From assembly GCF_026125785.1 (NCBI RefSeq), contig NZ_JAHCKL010000021.1, positions 1-64,000 of the forward strand: 64,000 bases of DNA, written 5' to 3'. Made by a program: the position numbers and the translations under genes. The notes under the pieces were generated by a model. The model was not told where the DNA came from, did no database searches, and was given only the letters and a program-made list of their open reading frames with translations. The DNA is from Hydrogenophaga sp. GTDB lineage: Bacteria; Pseudomonadota; Gammaproteobacteria; Burkholderiales; Burkholderiaceae_C. Position 1 is the stretch's first letter; every line of letters starts with the position of its first letter. This document shows, in pieces, positions 33,335-43,586 of this stretch.

Positions 33335-34813
33335 ATGACCGCTTCAAGCCAGACCTCCACGGACACCGCCGCCCCGATCGACCTGGTCATCTTCGGCGGT
33401 GCGGGTGACCTCTCGGTGCGCAAGCTGCTGCCCGCGCTCTACATGGCGCATCTGCACCACAGCCTGCCGGACGTCGCCCGCATCCACGTGCTGGGCCGCC
33501 AGCCCTGGGACGCGACGGCCTTCCAGGTCTTTCTGCACGACAAGGTGCGCGGCTTCATCGCGCCGGACTCGCTGGACGACGCCGCCTGGCAAGGCTTCGT
33601 GGAACGCCTGGGCTATGTGTGCCTGGACGCCACGCAGGCGGCCGATTTCGCGCACCTGGGCCAGGCGCTGCGGCCGGGCTCGGACCGCATCTACTACCTG
33701 GCCACCGCACCCACGCTGTTCACCGCCATCTGCGGCCACCTGGCCGGTGCCGGCCTGATCGATGCGCGGGCACGCGTGGTGCTGGAAAAGCCCCTGGGCC
33801 ACGACCTGGCTTCCGCACGCGCCATCAACGACGAGGTGGGCCGCCACTTCAGCGAGCAGCAGACCTTCCGCATCGACCACTACCTCGGCAAGGAGACGGT
33901 GCAGAACATGATGGTGCTGCGCTTTGGCAACACCATCTTCGAGCCGCTCTGGCGCAGCCCCTACATCAAGAGCGTGCAGATCACGGTGGCCGAATCCGTC
34001 GGGGTGGGCAGCCGAGCCGGCTTCTACGACGGCACCGGTGCCCTGCGCGACATGGTGCAGAACCACCTGCTGCAACTGCTGTGCATCGTGGCCATGGAGC
34101 CGCCGGTGTCGCTGGACCCGGACGCGGTGCGTGACGAAAAGCTCAAGGTGCTGCGTTCGCTGCGTCCCATGACGCTGGCCGACGTGGCGCGCGACACGGT
34201 GCGCGGCCAGTACACCGCCGGCGCGCTCAACGGCGACAAGGCCGTGGGGTACCTGCAGGAGGCCAACGTGCCGCCCGACAGCGGCACCGAGACCTTCGTG
34301 GCACTGCGTGCCCACATCAACAACTGGCGCTGGGCCAACGTGCCCATCTTCCTGCGCACCGGCAAGCGCATGGCCGAGCGGCGCTCGGAAATCGTGGTCG
34401 AGTTCGCCGAACTCCCGTACACCCTGTTTCCCGACACACCGCGCCAGCCTGTGAACCGCCTGCTGATCCGCCTGCAGCCCGAAGAGCATGTGCAACTGCA
34501 GATGATGGCCAAGGAGCCCGGCAGCGGCATGCGGCTGCGCCAGGTCAGCCTGGACCTCGACCTGGAGTCCGCCTTCAGCACGCGCCGCGCCGAGGCCTAC
34601 GAGCGCCTGCTGATCGACGTCATCAAGGGCCGCCTGACCCACTTCATGCGGCGCGATGAGCTGGAGGCCGCCTGGACCTGGGTCGAACCCATCCTGGATG
34701 GCTGGAAGAACCTCAACGAGCGCCCGCGCCCTTACGTGGCGGGAAGCTGGGGGCCGGCCGCTTCGTCGGCCCTGATGGCGCGCGAGAACTCCGCCTGGAC
34801 GGAAGAAACCTGA
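33335..34813 (+). CDS. zwf: Glucose-6-phosphate 1-dehydrogenase
   Basis: Oxidises glucose 6-phosphate to 6-phosphogluconolactone with NAD(P)+. The 492-residue product has the coenzyme fold start IFGGAGDLSVRKLLPALY and the substrate motif RIDHYLGKETVQN with the catalytic region. It is the first gene of zwf-pgl-edd-eda-pgi, immediately abutting pgl. Two HexR-like boxes precede it; the 163-base leader region is markedly more AT-rich near the start than the surrounding DNA. Confidence 0.95.
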   Translation: MTASSQTSTDTAAPIDLVIFGGAGDLSVRKLLPALYMAHLHHSLPDVARIHVLGRQPWDATAFQVFLHDKVRGFIAPDSLDDAAWQGFVERLGYVCLDATQAADFAHLGQALRPGSDRIYYLATAPTLFTAICGHLAGAGLIDARARVVLEKPLGHDLASARAINDEVGRHFSEQQTFRIDHYLGKETVQNMMVLRFGNTIFEPLWRSPYIKSVQITVAESVGVGSRAGFYDGTGALRDMVQNHLLQLLCIVAMEPPVSLDPDAVRDEKLKVLRSLRPMTLADVARDTVRGQYTAGALNGDKAVGYLQEANVPPDSGTETFVALRAHINNWRWANVPIFLRTGKRMAERRSEIVVEFAELPYTLFPDTPRQPVNRLLIRLQPEEHVQLQMMAKEPGSGMRLRQVSLDLDLESAFSTRRAEAYERLLIDVIKGRLTHFMRRDELEAAWTWVEPILDGWKNLNERPRPYVAGSWGPAASSALMARENSAWTEET

Positions 34814-35515
34814 ATGAACCTGGAGCACCCCTGCAACAGCCCGGCCGAGCAGGCAGAGCAGCTAGCGCGGCATATCGCGCGGCGACTGCGCGAGGCAATC
34901 ACGGCGCGCGGCCATGCCGTGCTCGCGGTCTCGGGCGGCAGGTCGCCGGTGGCCTTGTTCGAACAACTGCGCCACCAGCCGCTGGACTGGGCACGCGTGA
35001 CCGTGGTGCTGGTCGACGAACGCTGCGTGCCGCACGACCACCCCGACAGCAACACCACCCTGGTGCGCACCCACCTGCTGCGGGAAGCCGCCGCGGCCGC
35101 CACCTTCGTGCCGTTCTTCGACACCCTGCCGCCCACGCTGAGCGATGCGGCGCTGGAGGCCTTGGCGGATCTGGCCAACCACCGGCTCGCCGCCCACCCC
35201 TGGCCGATGGACATCGCGGTGCTCGGCATGGGCGAGGACGGGCACACCGCTTCGCTCTTTCCCGGCGCGCCCGGGCTGGCGCGCGCGCTGCGCGGCAGCG
35301 GCCCGCTGACCTGGCTGCGCCCGCCGGCCGCGCCGCACCCGCGCCTGACCCTCACCTTGCCGGCCCTGCTGGCCACGCGCGAAATCGCGCTCGCCATCAC
35401 CGGCGCGGCCAAGCTCTCCACCTACCAACAGGCCCGCCTGGCCGCCGACGAATCGCTGCCGGTCTCCCTGGTGCTCAACCAGTACCAGACACCGGTCAGC
35501 GTCTGGATGGCGTGA
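34814..35515 (+). CDS. pgl: 6-phosphogluconolactonase
   Basis: Hydrolyses 6-phosphogluconolactone to 6-phosphogluconate. The 233-residue product is of the DevB/NagB-like type, with AVSGGRSPVALFEQL, VTVVLVDERCVP, and LGMGEDGHTASLFPG, the family signatures. The ATG directly follows the zwf stop. The product feeds edd. Confidence 0.93.
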   Translation: MNLEHPCNSPAEQAEQLARHIARRLREAITARGHAVLAVSGGRSPVALFEQLRHQPLDWARVTVVLVDERCVPHDHPDSNTTLVRTHLLREAAAAATFVPFFDTLPPTLSDAALEALADLANHRLAAHPWPMDIAVLGMGEDGHTASLFPGAPGLARALRGSGPLTWLRPPAAPHPRLTLTLPALLATREIALAITGAAKLSTYQQARLAADESLPVSLVLNQYQTPVSVWMA

Positions 35516-35653
35516 TGAAACATTTCCCCCACCGCCGACTGCTCGCTGCATGCCGCCGCATCCCTTCGCAAGGGGGCAGCACCTGTGGCCCTGCAAAACG
35601 GTTCCACGGTGTTTCCGGCCTGTTGTCACCTCACGCCAAAACGGGATGAAGAC

Positions 35654-37486
35654 ATGAGCACGATCACACCCACCCACCCCATCCTGGACCGCGTCACGCG
35701 CCGCATCACCGAGCGCAGCGCGCCCACCCGCGCCACCTACCTGGACGCCATGGAGGCGCAGCGCAAGCAGGGTACGCAGCGCGCGGGCCTGGGTTGCGCG
35801 AACATGGCCCACACCACGGCCGCGCTGCCGGCGCCGGACAAGCTCAAGATCCACGCCGAACGCGCGCCGCACATCGGCATCGTCACCGCCTACAACGACA
35901 TGCTCTCGGCCCACCAGCCGTACGAGAACTACCCGCCCAGGCTGCGCGAGCACGCGCATGCGCTGGGCGCCACCGCGCAGGTGGCCGGCGGCGTGCCGGC
36001 CATGTGCGATGGCATCACGCAAGGCGAGGACGGCATGGAACTCTCGCTGTTCTCGCGCGACGTGATCGCGCTGTCGACGTCGGTGGCGCTCTCGCACAAC
36101 GTGTTCGACGCGGCGCTCATGCTGGGCATCTGCGACAAGATCGTGCCCGGTCTGTTCATGGGCGCCTTGCAGTTCGGCCATCTCAGCACGGTCTTCGTGC
36201 CCTCGGGCCCGATGACCTCGGGCCTGTCCAACGACGCCAAGGCCAAGGTCCGCCAGCAGTTCGCGCAAGGCCTGGTCGGCCGCGACGCATTGCTGGAGTC
36301 CGAGGCCCGCGCCTACCACAGCCCCGGCACCTGCACCTTCTACGGCACCGCCAACAGCAACCAGATGCTGATGGAGATCATGGGCCTGCACCTGCCGGGG
36401 GCCTCCTTCGTCAACCCGGGCACGCCGCTGCGCGAGGCGCTCACGCGCGGCGCGGTCAAGCGCGCGGTGGCCAACACCGGGCGCACCGGTGAGCCCGCGG
36501 TGCGCCTGGCCGACATCGTGACCGAGAAGGCCCTGGTCAATGGCATCGTTGGCCTGCTGGCCACCGGCGGTTCCACCAACCACACCCTGCACCTCGTGGC
36601 CATGGCGCGCGCCGCGGGTATCGTGATGGATTGGGACGACTTCGCGGAGCTCTCGCACGTGGTGCCGCTGCTGGCCCGCGTCTACCCCAATGGCAGCGCC
36701 GATGTGAACCACTTCCACGCCGCGGGCGGCATGGGCTTCCTGATGCGCGAACTGCTCAGTGCCGGCCTGCTGCATGCAGACGTGCAGACGGTGATGGGAC
36801 CGGGCCTCTGGGGCTACACACGCGAGCCCTGGCTGGACAATGGCCAGCTCGCCTGGCGCGAGGCACCCGAACGCAGCGGCGACACCGGCGTGCTGCGGCC
36901 AGCCAGCGACCCGTTCAGCCCCGACGGCGGCCTGCGCCTGCTGCAAGGCAACCTGGGCCGCAGCGTGGTCAAGGTCTCCGCCGTCAAGCCCGAGCACCGC
37001 GTGGTGCGCGCGCAGGCGGTGGTGGTGAACGACCAGCAGGAACTGCTCGCGCTCTTCAGTGCCGGACAGCTCGAACGCGACTTCGTGGCCGTGGTGTGCT
37101 ACCAGGGCCCGCGCGCCAATGGCATGCCCGAACTGCACAAGCTCACGCCGCCGCTGGCGGTGCTGCAGGACAAGGGCTTCAAGGTCGCGCTCGTCACCGA
37201 CGGCCGCATGTCCGGCGCCTCCGGCAAGGTGCCGGCTGCCATCCACCTCAGTCCCGAGGCGCTGGCCGCGGGGCCCATCGCCCGCGTGCGCGAGGGCGAC
37301 TGGATCACCCTGGATTGCGAACGCGGCGTGCTCGAACTCGAAGTGGATGCGGCCACCCTGGCACGCCGGCGCGTGCGCCACCCCGACCTGAGCGCCCACC
37401 AACACGGCAGCGGCCGCGAACTCTTCCAGCTCTTTCGCCGACAGGCCGGCACCGCCGAACTCGGCGCCTCGCCGCTGCTCGGCTGA
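35654..37486 (+). CDS. edd: Phosphogluconate dehydratase
   Basis: Entner-Doudoroff enzyme converting 6-phosphogluconate to 2-keto-3-deoxy-6-phosphogluconate (KDPG), an iron-sulfur dehydratase of the IlvD/Edd family. The 610-residue product has cluster-region cysteines in [19 protein letters not shown] and [10 protein letters not shown], and [18 protein letters not shown] near the C terminus. ATG 35654 was chosen over an in-frame upstream start. The 138 bases after pgl carry only a small hairpin around CCCTTCGCAAGGG and no clear second promoter. Confidence 0.95.
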   Translation: MSTITPTHPILDRVTRRITERSAPTRATYLDAMEAQRKQGTQRAGLGCANMAHTTAALPAPDKLKIHAERAPHIGIVTAYNDMLSAHQPYENYPPRLREHAHALGATAQVAGGVPAMCDGITQGEDGMELSLFSRDVIALSTSVALSHNVFDAALMLGICDKIVPGLFMGALQFGHLSTVFVPSGPMTSGLSNDAKAKVRQQFAQGLVGRDALLESEARAYHSPGTCTFYGTANSNQMLMEIMGLHLPGASFVNPGTPLREALTRGAVKRAVANTGRTGEPAVRLADIVTEKALVNGIVGLLATGGSTNHTLHLVAMARAAGIVMDWDDFAELSHVVPLLARVYPNGSADVNHFHAAGGMGFLMRELLSAGLLHADVQTVMGPGLWGYTREPWLDNGQLAWREAPERSGDTGVLRPASDPFSPDGGLRLLQGNLGRSVVKVSAVKPEHRVVRAQAVVVNDQQELLALFSAGQLERDFVAVVCYQGPRANGMPELHKLTPPLAVLQDKGFKVALVTDGRMSGASGKVPAAIHLSPEALAAGPIARVREGDWITLDCERGVLELEVDAATLARRRVRHPDLSAHQHGSGRELFQLFRRQAGTAELGASPLLG

Positions 37487-37507
37487 ACCCATGCGCCTTC
37501 CACCACC

Positions 37508-38140
37508 ATGACCTCTTCCCGCGAACTTCCCGCTTTCCGCTCCCGCGTGGTGCCCGTGATCGTGCTCAGCGACGTGGCCCAGGCCGTCCCGTTGGCGCAT
37601 GCCCTGCTCGAAGGCGGCGTCGACGTCATGGAGATCACGCTGCGCTCGAACGTCGCGCTGGCCGCCATCGAAGCGGTGGCGCGCGAGGTGCCGCAGATGC
37701 ACCTGGGTGCCGGCACCGTGACGCGCGCGGCCGAAGTGCCTCGCGTGGTGGACGCGGGTGCCGCCTTTGCGCTCTCGCCCGGCTTCACCGACGCCCTGGT
37801 CGAGGCCATGCAGGCTGCCAGCCTGCCCTTCGTGCCCGGCGTGATGACGCCCGGCGAGGTGATGCGCGCGCGCGACCATGGCTACCGGCTCATGAAGCTG
37901 TTTCCCGCCGCGCAGGCCGGTGGCATCGGCATGCTCAAGGCCCTGGCCTCGCCGTTGGCGGACGTGCGCTTCTGCCCCACCGGCGGCGTGGGCACCGACA
38001 ACCTGCGTGAACTGCTGGCGCAGCCCAACGTGGCCATGGTTGGCGGCTCCTGGCTCACGCCGGCCGACGCGTTGCGCGAAGGCGACTGGGCCCGCATCAC
38101 CCGCCTCGCGCGCGAAGCCACCGCCCTGGCCCAAGCCTGA
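37508..38140 (+). CDS. eda: KDPG aldolase (2-dehydro-3-deoxy-phosphogluconate aldolase)
   Basis: Splits KDPG into pyruvate and glyceraldehyde 3-phosphate. The 210-residue class I aldolase has DVMEITLRS with the catalytic Glu, [12 protein letters not shown], and [10 protein letters not shown] with the Schiff-base Lys. It follows edd by 21 bases in the same operon. The enzyme may also serve 4-hydroxy-2-oxoglutarate. Confidence 0.95.
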   Translation: MTSSRELPAFRSRVVPVIVLSDVAQAVPLAHALLEGGVDVMEITLRSNVALAAIEAVAREVPQMHLGAGTVTRAAEVPRVVDAGAAFALSPGFTDALVEAMQAASLPFVPGVMTPGEVMRARDHGYRLMKLFPAAQAGGIGMLKALASPLADVRFCPTGGVGTDNLRELLAQPNVAMVGGSWLTPADALREGDWARITRLAREATALAQA

Positions 38141-38161
38141 TTCCTGGAACCCGACACACCC

Positions 38162-39748
38162 ATGAAACTGCCCACCACCCTGCCCGCCTGGCACCAACTG
38201 CAAGCCCTGGCCGATGCACCCGTGCCCCACCTGCGCGAACTGCTCGCCGAGCCCGGCCGGGCCACGCGCCTCACGCACAGCGCCGCCGGCATCACGCTGG
38301 ACGCCAGCCGCCAGCGCGTCACGCCCGCGATCGAACAGGCGCTGGCCGCGCTGGCCGGACAGGCCGATCTGGCCGCCCAGCGCGAGGCCATGTTCCGCGG
38401 CGACGCGATCAACACCACCGAGGACCGGCCGGTGCTGCACGTGGCCCTGCGCGGCGACCCGCTGCACACCGGCCCCTGGGGCCATGCCGTTCAGGCCGAG
38501 GTGCAGCGCGAACTGGCGCGCGTGTGCGACTTCGCCGATGCGCTGGCCGCCGGCGCCGTGAAGGGCCACAGCGACCAGCCCATCACCGACGTGGTGAACA
38601 TCGGCATCGGTGGCTCCGATCTGGGGCCGCGCATGGCCGCCGACGCGCTCGCCCACCTCACCGACCCCGCGGTGCCCGGACCTCGGGTGCACTTCGTGTC
38701 CAACCCCGACGCCTGGGCACTGCACAGCGTGCTGCGCGGGCTCGATCCAGCGCGCACCCTGCTGGTGGTCTCCAGCAAGACCTTCACCACGCAGGAGACC
38801 CTGACCAACGCCGCGAGCGCGCAGCGCTGGCTCACCGATGGCGGTTGCCCCGCCGATCGCCTGCACCGCCACCTCGTGGCCATCACCGCCAGCCCCGCGC
38901 AGTCCGCGCGCCTGGGCTACCCGGCCGAACGCACCTTCCTGTTCTGGGACTGGGTGGGTGGCCGCTATTCGGTGTGGTCGGCGCTGGGGCTCGCGCTGGC
39001 CATCGCCATCGGTGCGGCCAACTTCCGCGACTTCCTGGCTGGCGCGCGCGCCATGGACGAGCACTTCAGGCAGGCGCCGCTGCCGCAGAACCTGCCCGTG
39101 CTGATGGCGCTGCACGGCATCTGGAACCGCAACTTCCTGCGCCTGCCCACCCACCTCATCGTGCCCTACGCGTCACGCCTGGCGCGCTTCACTCCCTTCG
39201 TGCAGCAGATGGACATGGAGTCCAACGGCAAGCACACGCACCTGGACGGCACGCCCGCTACCGTGGACACCGGACCCATCGTCTGGGGCGGCCTGGGCAT
39301 CGACGGGCAGCACGCCTACTTCCAGCTCGTGCACCAGGGCCGCCACACCGTGCCGGTGGATTTCATCGGCGTGCAGAACGAGGACACCCCGCTGCCACTC
39401 GCCGCCACCCACCACGCTGTGGTCAACCTCAACCTGCGCGCCCAGGCCGAGGCCATGGCGCGCGGCCGCTCTCTGGAAGACACCCGCGCACAGTTGCTGA
39501 AGGACGGGCTGAGCGCCGCGCAGGCCCAAGCCCTGGCCGGGCACCGCAGCTTCGACGGCAACATCCCCAGCCATGTGCTGTGGCTGGACCGGCTGGACCC
39601 GCAGCGCCTGGGGGCGCTGATCGCCCTGTACGAGCACAAGGTCTTCACCCAGGCCGCCATCTGGCGCATCAACGCCTACGACCAGTGGGGCGTGGAACTG
39701 GGCAAGACCATGGCCAAGGCGATGGAGAAGGCCGCAACCGCCAGTTGA
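38162..39748 (+). CDS. pgi: Glucose-6-phosphate isomerase
   Basis: Interconverts glucose 6-phosphate and fructose 6-phosphate, letting fructose-derived carbon enter the Entner-Doudoroff route. The 528-residue protein has IGIGGSDLGPRMAAD, VVSSKTFTTQETLTNA, WVGGRYSVWSALGL, and QWGVELGKTMAKAM near the end. It is the last gene of the zwf operon, 21 bases after eda. No clear terminator follows. Confidence 0.95.
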   Translation: MKLPTTLPAWHQLQALADAPVPHLRELLAEPGRATRLTHSAAGITLDASRQRVTPAIEQALAALAGQADLAAQREAMFRGDAINTTEDRPVLHVALRGDPLHTGPWGHAVQAEVQRELARVCDFADALAAGAVKGHSDQPITDVVNIGIGGSDLGPRMAADALAHLTDPAVPGPRVHFVSNPDAWALHSVLRGLDPARTLLVVSSKTFTTQETLTNAASAQRWLTDGGCPADRLHRHLVAITASPAQSARLGYPAERTFLFWDWVGGRYSVWSALGLALAIAIGAANFRDFLAGARAMDEHFRQAPLPQNLPVLMALHGIWNRNFLRLPTHLIVPYASRLARFTPFVQQMDMESNGKHTHLDGTPATVDTGPIVWGGLGIDGQHAYFQLVHQGRHTVPVDFIGVQNEDTPLPLAATHHAVVNLNLRAQAEAMARGRSLEDTRAQLLKDGLSAAQAQALAGHRSFDGNIPSHVLWLDRLDPQRLGALIALYEHKVFTQAAIWRINAYDQWGVELGKTMAKAMEKAATAS

Positions 39749-39872
39749 CCCGGTGCGGCACCTGGGCTGTCACCCAAAAGAACCACATTTGATGCTCCAT
39801 AGGGTATAAATCGGGCTGCCGCGTGCGGGCCGGGTTGGCCTGCGCGCCCGGACCGCCCGAGGAACCTCCCGC

Positions 39873-40235
39873 ATGCACAGCAGCGTCAAGACTTTTCTGA
39901 GCAGCCTGACGTCGATCCTGACGCCCGGCAATGCGGACGCCGCTCCCAAGGCACCGGACCCGCATGCGATGGTGATGATCCAGAAATCCATGTTGCGGCT
40001 GCTGGGTGAAAAAGGTGCCCGGCTCAACCCCCAGCTCGAACACCGCATCCGCTACGCCCAGAACATCGAGAGCCTGTGGTTCCTGCGTGCCGACCTGGCC
40101 CAGGCCCTGTGCCTGCAGATCGACGAGACCAATGCCTTGCAGGCGGTGGCCGACCTGACGCCCCTGTTCGAGGGCAACATCCCCAAGACCCAGTTGCAGG
40201 CCTACCAGCGCGGCCAGCGCCGCTCGCGCTACTGA
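39873..40235 (+). CDS. Conserved-looking hypothetical protein, 120 residues
   Basis: A small soluble protein without signal peptide or membrane helix. The C-terminal half (HRIRYAQNIESLWFLRADLAQAL and FEGNIPKTQLQAYQRGQR) is well structured with helical character and ends in a basic tail. I do not recognise the family. Upstream is TATAAA at 39805-39810, a possible -10 element, within 124 bases of otherwise gene-free DNA, so it may have its own promoter. Confidence 0.7.
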   Translation: MHSSVKTFLSSLTSILTPGNADAAPKAPDPHAMVMIQKSMLRLLGEKGARLNPQLEHRIRYAQNIESLWFLRADLAQALCLQIDETNALQAVADLTPLFEGNIPKTQLQAYQRGQRRSRY

Positions 40236-40354
40236 CCAGCCTGGGCGACGACCTACGGCCAGGTCGGACTGCGCCTACAGAGACCCGCCAGGGTGCTTCC
40301 TAGCATGAAAGGACGCGATGCCAACCGGCGTCGCCCAGTCCCTGGAGGAAGCCC

Positions 40355-40765
40355 ATGCAAGCACCGACATCTCCCCGACGACACTCCCGCGCCTGGCTGG
40401 CCACGGCGGCGCTGACCCTGGCACTGCCCGCCTGGGCCAGCAGTGGCGCGCCCAAGGCGGCTGCCGATGCCACCTACCAGCGCGAGCGCGCCGCCTGCAC
40501 GGCCATGGCGCCGGGCGAAGCCCGCACCAACTGCCTGCGCGATCTGGGTGCCGCGCGCCAGCAGAGCCAGCGCGGCGGCCGCGCGATCGCCCCCACACCG
40601 GAGCAACTCGAACACAACGCCCTGCAACGCTGTCAGCCGCATCCGCCCGACGAACGCGCCCTCTGCGAGCGCATGGTGCGCGGCGAAGGCTCGGTCTCGG
40701 GCTCGGTCAGCGGCGGTGGCCTGATCCGCGAACTGGTGACGCAGGAGCCGGTCATCACCCGCTGA
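40355..40765 (+). CDS. Hypothetical exported protein, 136 residues
   Basis: A signal peptide (residues about 1-29, ending LPAWASS) precedes a short charged protein with four cysteines (RAACTAM, TNCLRDL, LQRCQPH, ALCERM), which could form two disulfides in the periplasm. GGAGGAAG precedes the ATG. No family recognised. It ends seven bases before the convergent garD stop; a short CCCGC-TGAC-GCGGG hairpin covers its stop codon. Confidence 0.72.
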   Translation: MQAPTSPRRHSRAWLATAALTLALPAWASSGAPKAAADATYQRERAACTAMAPGEARTNCLRDLGAARQQSQRGGRAIAPTPEQLEHNALQRCQPHPPDERALCERMVRGEGSVSGSVSGGGLIRELVTQEPVITR

Positions 40766-40772
40766 CGCGGGC

Positions 40773-42344
40773 TCAGGTCACCGGCGCGGGGTTGAACAGC
40801 ACCAGTTGGTTGTGCAGCTTCCAGCGCTCGGCCCATGTCCGCTGGCGGCCGCTGGCCACCTCCAGCATGAGGTGGAAGAGTTGCCAGCCCACGTCCTCGA
40901 TGCTGGCCCGGCCTTCGGCGATGGTGCCGGCGTTCAGGTCCATCAGATCGTGCCAGCGGCGCGCCAGGTCGCTGCGCGTGGCGACCTTGATCACCGGCAC
41001 CACCGCCAGTCCGTAGGGCGTGCCCCGTCCGGTGGTGAACACATGCAGGTTCATTCCGGCGGCGGTCTGCAGCGTCCCGCAGATGAAATCGCTGGCCGGC
41101 GTGGCGGCGTAGGTGAGGCCCCGGCCGCGCAGCTTCTCGCCCGGCGCGAGCACCTGGGCGATGGGTGCGCTGCCGGACTTCACGATCGAACCCATGGCCT
41201 TCTCCACGATGTTGGACAGGCCACCTTTCTTGTTGCCCGGCGTGGTGTTGGCGCTGCGGTCCACGCCGCCGCGCCGCAGGTAGCCGTCGTACCAGGCCAT
41301 CTCGCGCACCAGGGCCTCTGCCACCTCGGGCGTGGCGGCGCGTGCCGTCAGCTGGGCGATGCCATCGCGCACCTCGGTGGTTTCCGAGAACATCACACTG
41401 GCACCGGCCCGCACCAGCAGGTCGGTGCAGAAACCCACGGCGGGGTTGGCGGTGACGCCGGAGAAGGCATCGCTGCCGCCGCACTGCACGCCCACCACCA
41501 GTTCGCTGGCCGGCACCGTCTCGCGCCGGCGCGCGTCCAGCCGCCGCAGGTGCACCGCGGCCTGGCGCAAGATGGAATCGACCATGCTCATGAAACCGAC
41601 GTGCGCCTCGTCCTGCAGGCAGACCACGTCGAGCGCATCGGCGGCGGCGGCGCCACGCCCGCTGGCGATGGGAATGCTCCCTGGCGGCAATAGGCGTTCG
41701 GGCTGCAGCTTCTCGCAACCCAGGCTGACCACCATCACCTCACCGCCAAAATTCGGGTTCAGGCTGATGTGGCGCAGCGTGCGGATGGGGATGGCCGCGT
41801 CGGGTGCGTCGATGGCGACACCGCAACCGTAGCCGTGCTCCAGAGCGACCACGTCGTCCACGTTCGGGTACTTGGGCAGCAGTTCGGCCTTGATGCGCTG
41901 CACCGCGAAAGCGGTGACGCCGGCCACGCACTGCACGCTCTGGGTGATGGCCAGGATGTTGCGCGTGCCCACCGAACCGTCCGGGTTGCGGTAGCCCTCG
42001 AAGGTGTAGCCCTCCAGCGGGGGCAGCGCCATGGTGCCGCGCGTGGCCATGGGCAAGTCGTCCAGGCCACGAGCCGGTGGCATGCCCAGCAGGCGCTCGT
42101 GCACCCAGGCGCCAGCGGGGATGTCCTCCAGCGCATGGCCAATGGCCACGCCGTAGCGCAGGACGGCGGCACCACGCGGCAAATCCGTCAGCGCCACCTT
42201 GTGGCCCTGCGGCACCTTGTCGCGCAGCACCAGGCCGCCGGGCAACGCGGTGCCCGCAGGCAGGCCGCCGTCGTTGGCGACGATGGCCACGTTGTCGTCC
42301 GCGTGCATGCGGATGGTCAGCGCGGGGGCGGGGGTGTCCGGCAT
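40773..42344 (-). CDS. garD: Galactarate dehydratase
   Basis: Dehydrates galactarate (mucate) to 5-keto-4-deoxy-D-glucarate. The 523-residue protein has the N-terminal SAF-like UxaA domain (residues about 10-85, [15 protein letters not shown]), then [28 protein letters not shown] and [12 protein letters not shown], hallmarks of GarD/UxaA. ATG 42344 was chosen because AGGAG lies six bases upstream; ATG 42350 has no room for one. It is divergent from the LacI-type regulator with a perfect operator between them. Confidence 0.93.
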   Translation of the reverse strand: MPDTPAPALTIRMHADDNVAIVANDGGLPAGTALPGGLVLRDKVPQGHKVALTDLPRGAAVLRYGVAIGHALEDIPAGAWVHERLLGMPPARGLDDLPMATRGTMALPPLEGYTFEGYRNPDGSVGTRNILAITQSVQCVAGVTAFAVQRIKAELLPKYPNVDDVVALEHGYGCGVAIDAPDAAIPIRTLRHISLNPNFGGEVMVVSLGCEKLQPERLLPPGSIPIASGRGAAAADALDVVCLQDEAHVGFMSMVDSILRQAAVHLRRLDARRRETVPASELVVGVQCGGSDAFSGVTANPAVGFCTDLLVRAGASVMFSETTEVRDGIAQLTARAATPEVAEALVREMAWYDGYLRRGGVDRSANTTPGNKKGGLSNIVEKAMGSIVKSGSAPIAQVLAPGEKLRGRGLTYAATPASDFICGTLQTAAGMNLHVFTTGRGTPYGLAVVPVIKVATRSDLARRWHDLMDLNAGTIAEGRASIEDVGWQLFHLMLEVASGRQRTWAERWKLHNQLVLFNPAPVT

Positions 42345-42388
42345 CCGCATCTCCTATGATTCGGTGAGCGCGGCCATGGCAATGCGCC

Positions 42389-42418
42389 TTGACCGCATGG
42401 TACCGGTACCATTCTAAT
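42389..42418 (+). promoter_or_regulatory. lacI-type promoter with operator O1 in its spacer
   Basis: TTGACC (42389-42394) and TCTAAT (42413-42418) form a sigma70-like pair with an 18-base spacer. The perfect 16-base palindrome ATGGTACCGGTACCAT (42397-42412) fills the spacer. A start about seven bases after the -10 would fall at the ATG 42425, so the mRNA may be leaderless. The same operator can repress divergent garD. Confidence 0.7.
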
Positions 42419-42424
42419 CGGCAA

Positions 42425-43453
42425 ATGAAAGAATCCGACACCCCCCGGCGCGCGCGCCGTGGCAGCGGGGCCATCACCCTGCGCGACGTGGCCCGGCTGG
42501 CGGGCGTGGCGCCCATCACCGCCTCGCGGGCGCTCAACACACCGGCCCAGGTTTCGGCCGAAGTGCGGCAGAAGGTCATGGAGGCGGTGCAGAAGACCGG
42601 CTACGTGCCCAACCGCATGGCTGGCGGACTGGCCTCATCGCGCAGCCGCCTCATTGCCGCGGTGGTTCCCAGCACGGTGATGTCGGTGTTCATGCCAACC
42701 ATCGAGGCCCTCAACGACACGCTGTTCGATGCCGGCTACCAGCTCATGCTCGGGCAGTCGGGTTATTCGGCCAGCCGCGAGGAGTCGCTGCTGGAGGCGA
42801 TCATCGGCCGCCGTCCGGACGGCATCTTCCTCACCGGCATCCTGCGGCCAGGCCTGGGCCGCACACGCCTGCTGGCCGCGGGCATCCCGGTGGTGGAGAC
42901 CTGGGACCTCACGCCCACGCCGATCGACATGCTGGTGGGCTTCTCGCACCACGACATCGGCCGCGAGGTGGCGCGTTTTCTCATCGCCAAGGGACGCCGG
43001 CGGCTGGCGCTGATCCGTGCCGAGGACGAGCGCGCGGACCGGCGGGCCAGCGCCTTCGCCCACGCCGCCGCCCAGGCGGGGCTGGCGCCGGTGACGCAGA
43101 TCAACGTCGGCGCCTCGCGTTCCTTGCGCAGCGGGCGCGACGCGCTGACGCAACTGCTGGAACAGGCGCCCGATGCCGACGCCGTGTTCTGCAGCTCCGA
43201 CCTGCTGGCGCTCGGCGCGCTGACCGAGGCACGGGTGCGCGGCATCGACGTGCCGGGCAAGCTGGCCTTCGTGGGCTTCGGCGACGTGCCCTTCGCCGCC
43301 GACATGGCACCCGCCCTGAGCACCGTGCGCATCAATGGGGCGGACATCGGGCGGCTCGCCGCGCGGCACCTGATCGACCGCGCCGAGGGCCGGGAGGTCG
43401 TCCCGCAGGTGGTGGACGTGGGTTTCTCCATCGTCGAGCGCGAAACAACCTGA
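42425..43453 (+). CDS. LacI-family regulator of sugar-acid catabolism
   Basis: A 342-residue repressor. The N-terminal helix-turn-helix reads ITLRDVARLAGVAPITASRAL with the hinge helix around NRMAGGLASSRS, and a periplasmic-binding-protein-like effector domain follows (DGIFLTGILRPG, DAVFCSSDLLALGAL). It resembles the GntR-type branch that senses gluconate-like acids. Three copies of TGGTACCGGTACCA lie at its own promoter and at the Bug-receptor promoter, defining its likely regulon: garD, itself, and the receptor-gudD-garL-garR genes. The inducer is probably galactarate, glucarate or an intermediate. Confidence 0.92.
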   Translation: MKESDTPRRARRGSGAITLRDVARLAGVAPITASRALNTPAQVSAEVRQKVMEAVQKTGYVPNRMAGGLASSRSRLIAAVVPSTVMSVFMPTIEALNDTLFDAGYQLMLGQSGYSASREESLLEAIIGRRPDGIFLTGILRPGLGRTRLLAAGIPVVETWDLTPTPIDMLVGFSHHDIGREVARFLIAKGRRRLALIRAEDERADRRASAFAHAAAQAGLAPVTQINVGASRSLRSGRDALTQLLEQAPDADAVFCSSDLLALGALTEARVRGIDVPGKLAFVGFGDVPFAADMAPALSTVRINGADIGRLAARHLIDRAEGREVVPQVVDVGFSIVERETT

Positions 43454-43480
43454 GGCTTTCCGGCGCGCCGGAAAAATGCA

Positions 43481-43540
43481 TTGACGCGTCCATTTGGTAC
43501 CGGTACCATTCGCCTCGACTCGATTTGGTACCGGTACCAA
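43481..43540 (+). promoter_or_regulatory. Receptor-gudD-garL-garR promoter with operators O2 and O3
   Basis: TTGACG (43481-43486) and TACCAT (43504-43509) form a 17-base-spaced promoter. Operator O2, TGGTACCGGTACCA (43495-43508), overlaps spacer and -10; operator O3, TTGGTACCGGTACCAA (43525-43540), is a perfect 16-base palindrome centred 31 bases downstream, about three helical turns away. This is a classical two-operator repression layout. Confidence 0.8.
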
Positions 43541-43586
43541 GGAAGTCCTTTCGCCGCCCGACTTTCAACGACAGGAGACAGACACC

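Noticed and set aside
34862-39154. A 1430-codon open frame on the minus strand across pgl, edd, eda and pgi
   Set aside because: It is antisense to four well-supported metabolic genes; the His/Gly/Arg-rich translation is typical of the reverse complement of high-GC coding DNA and contains no domain.
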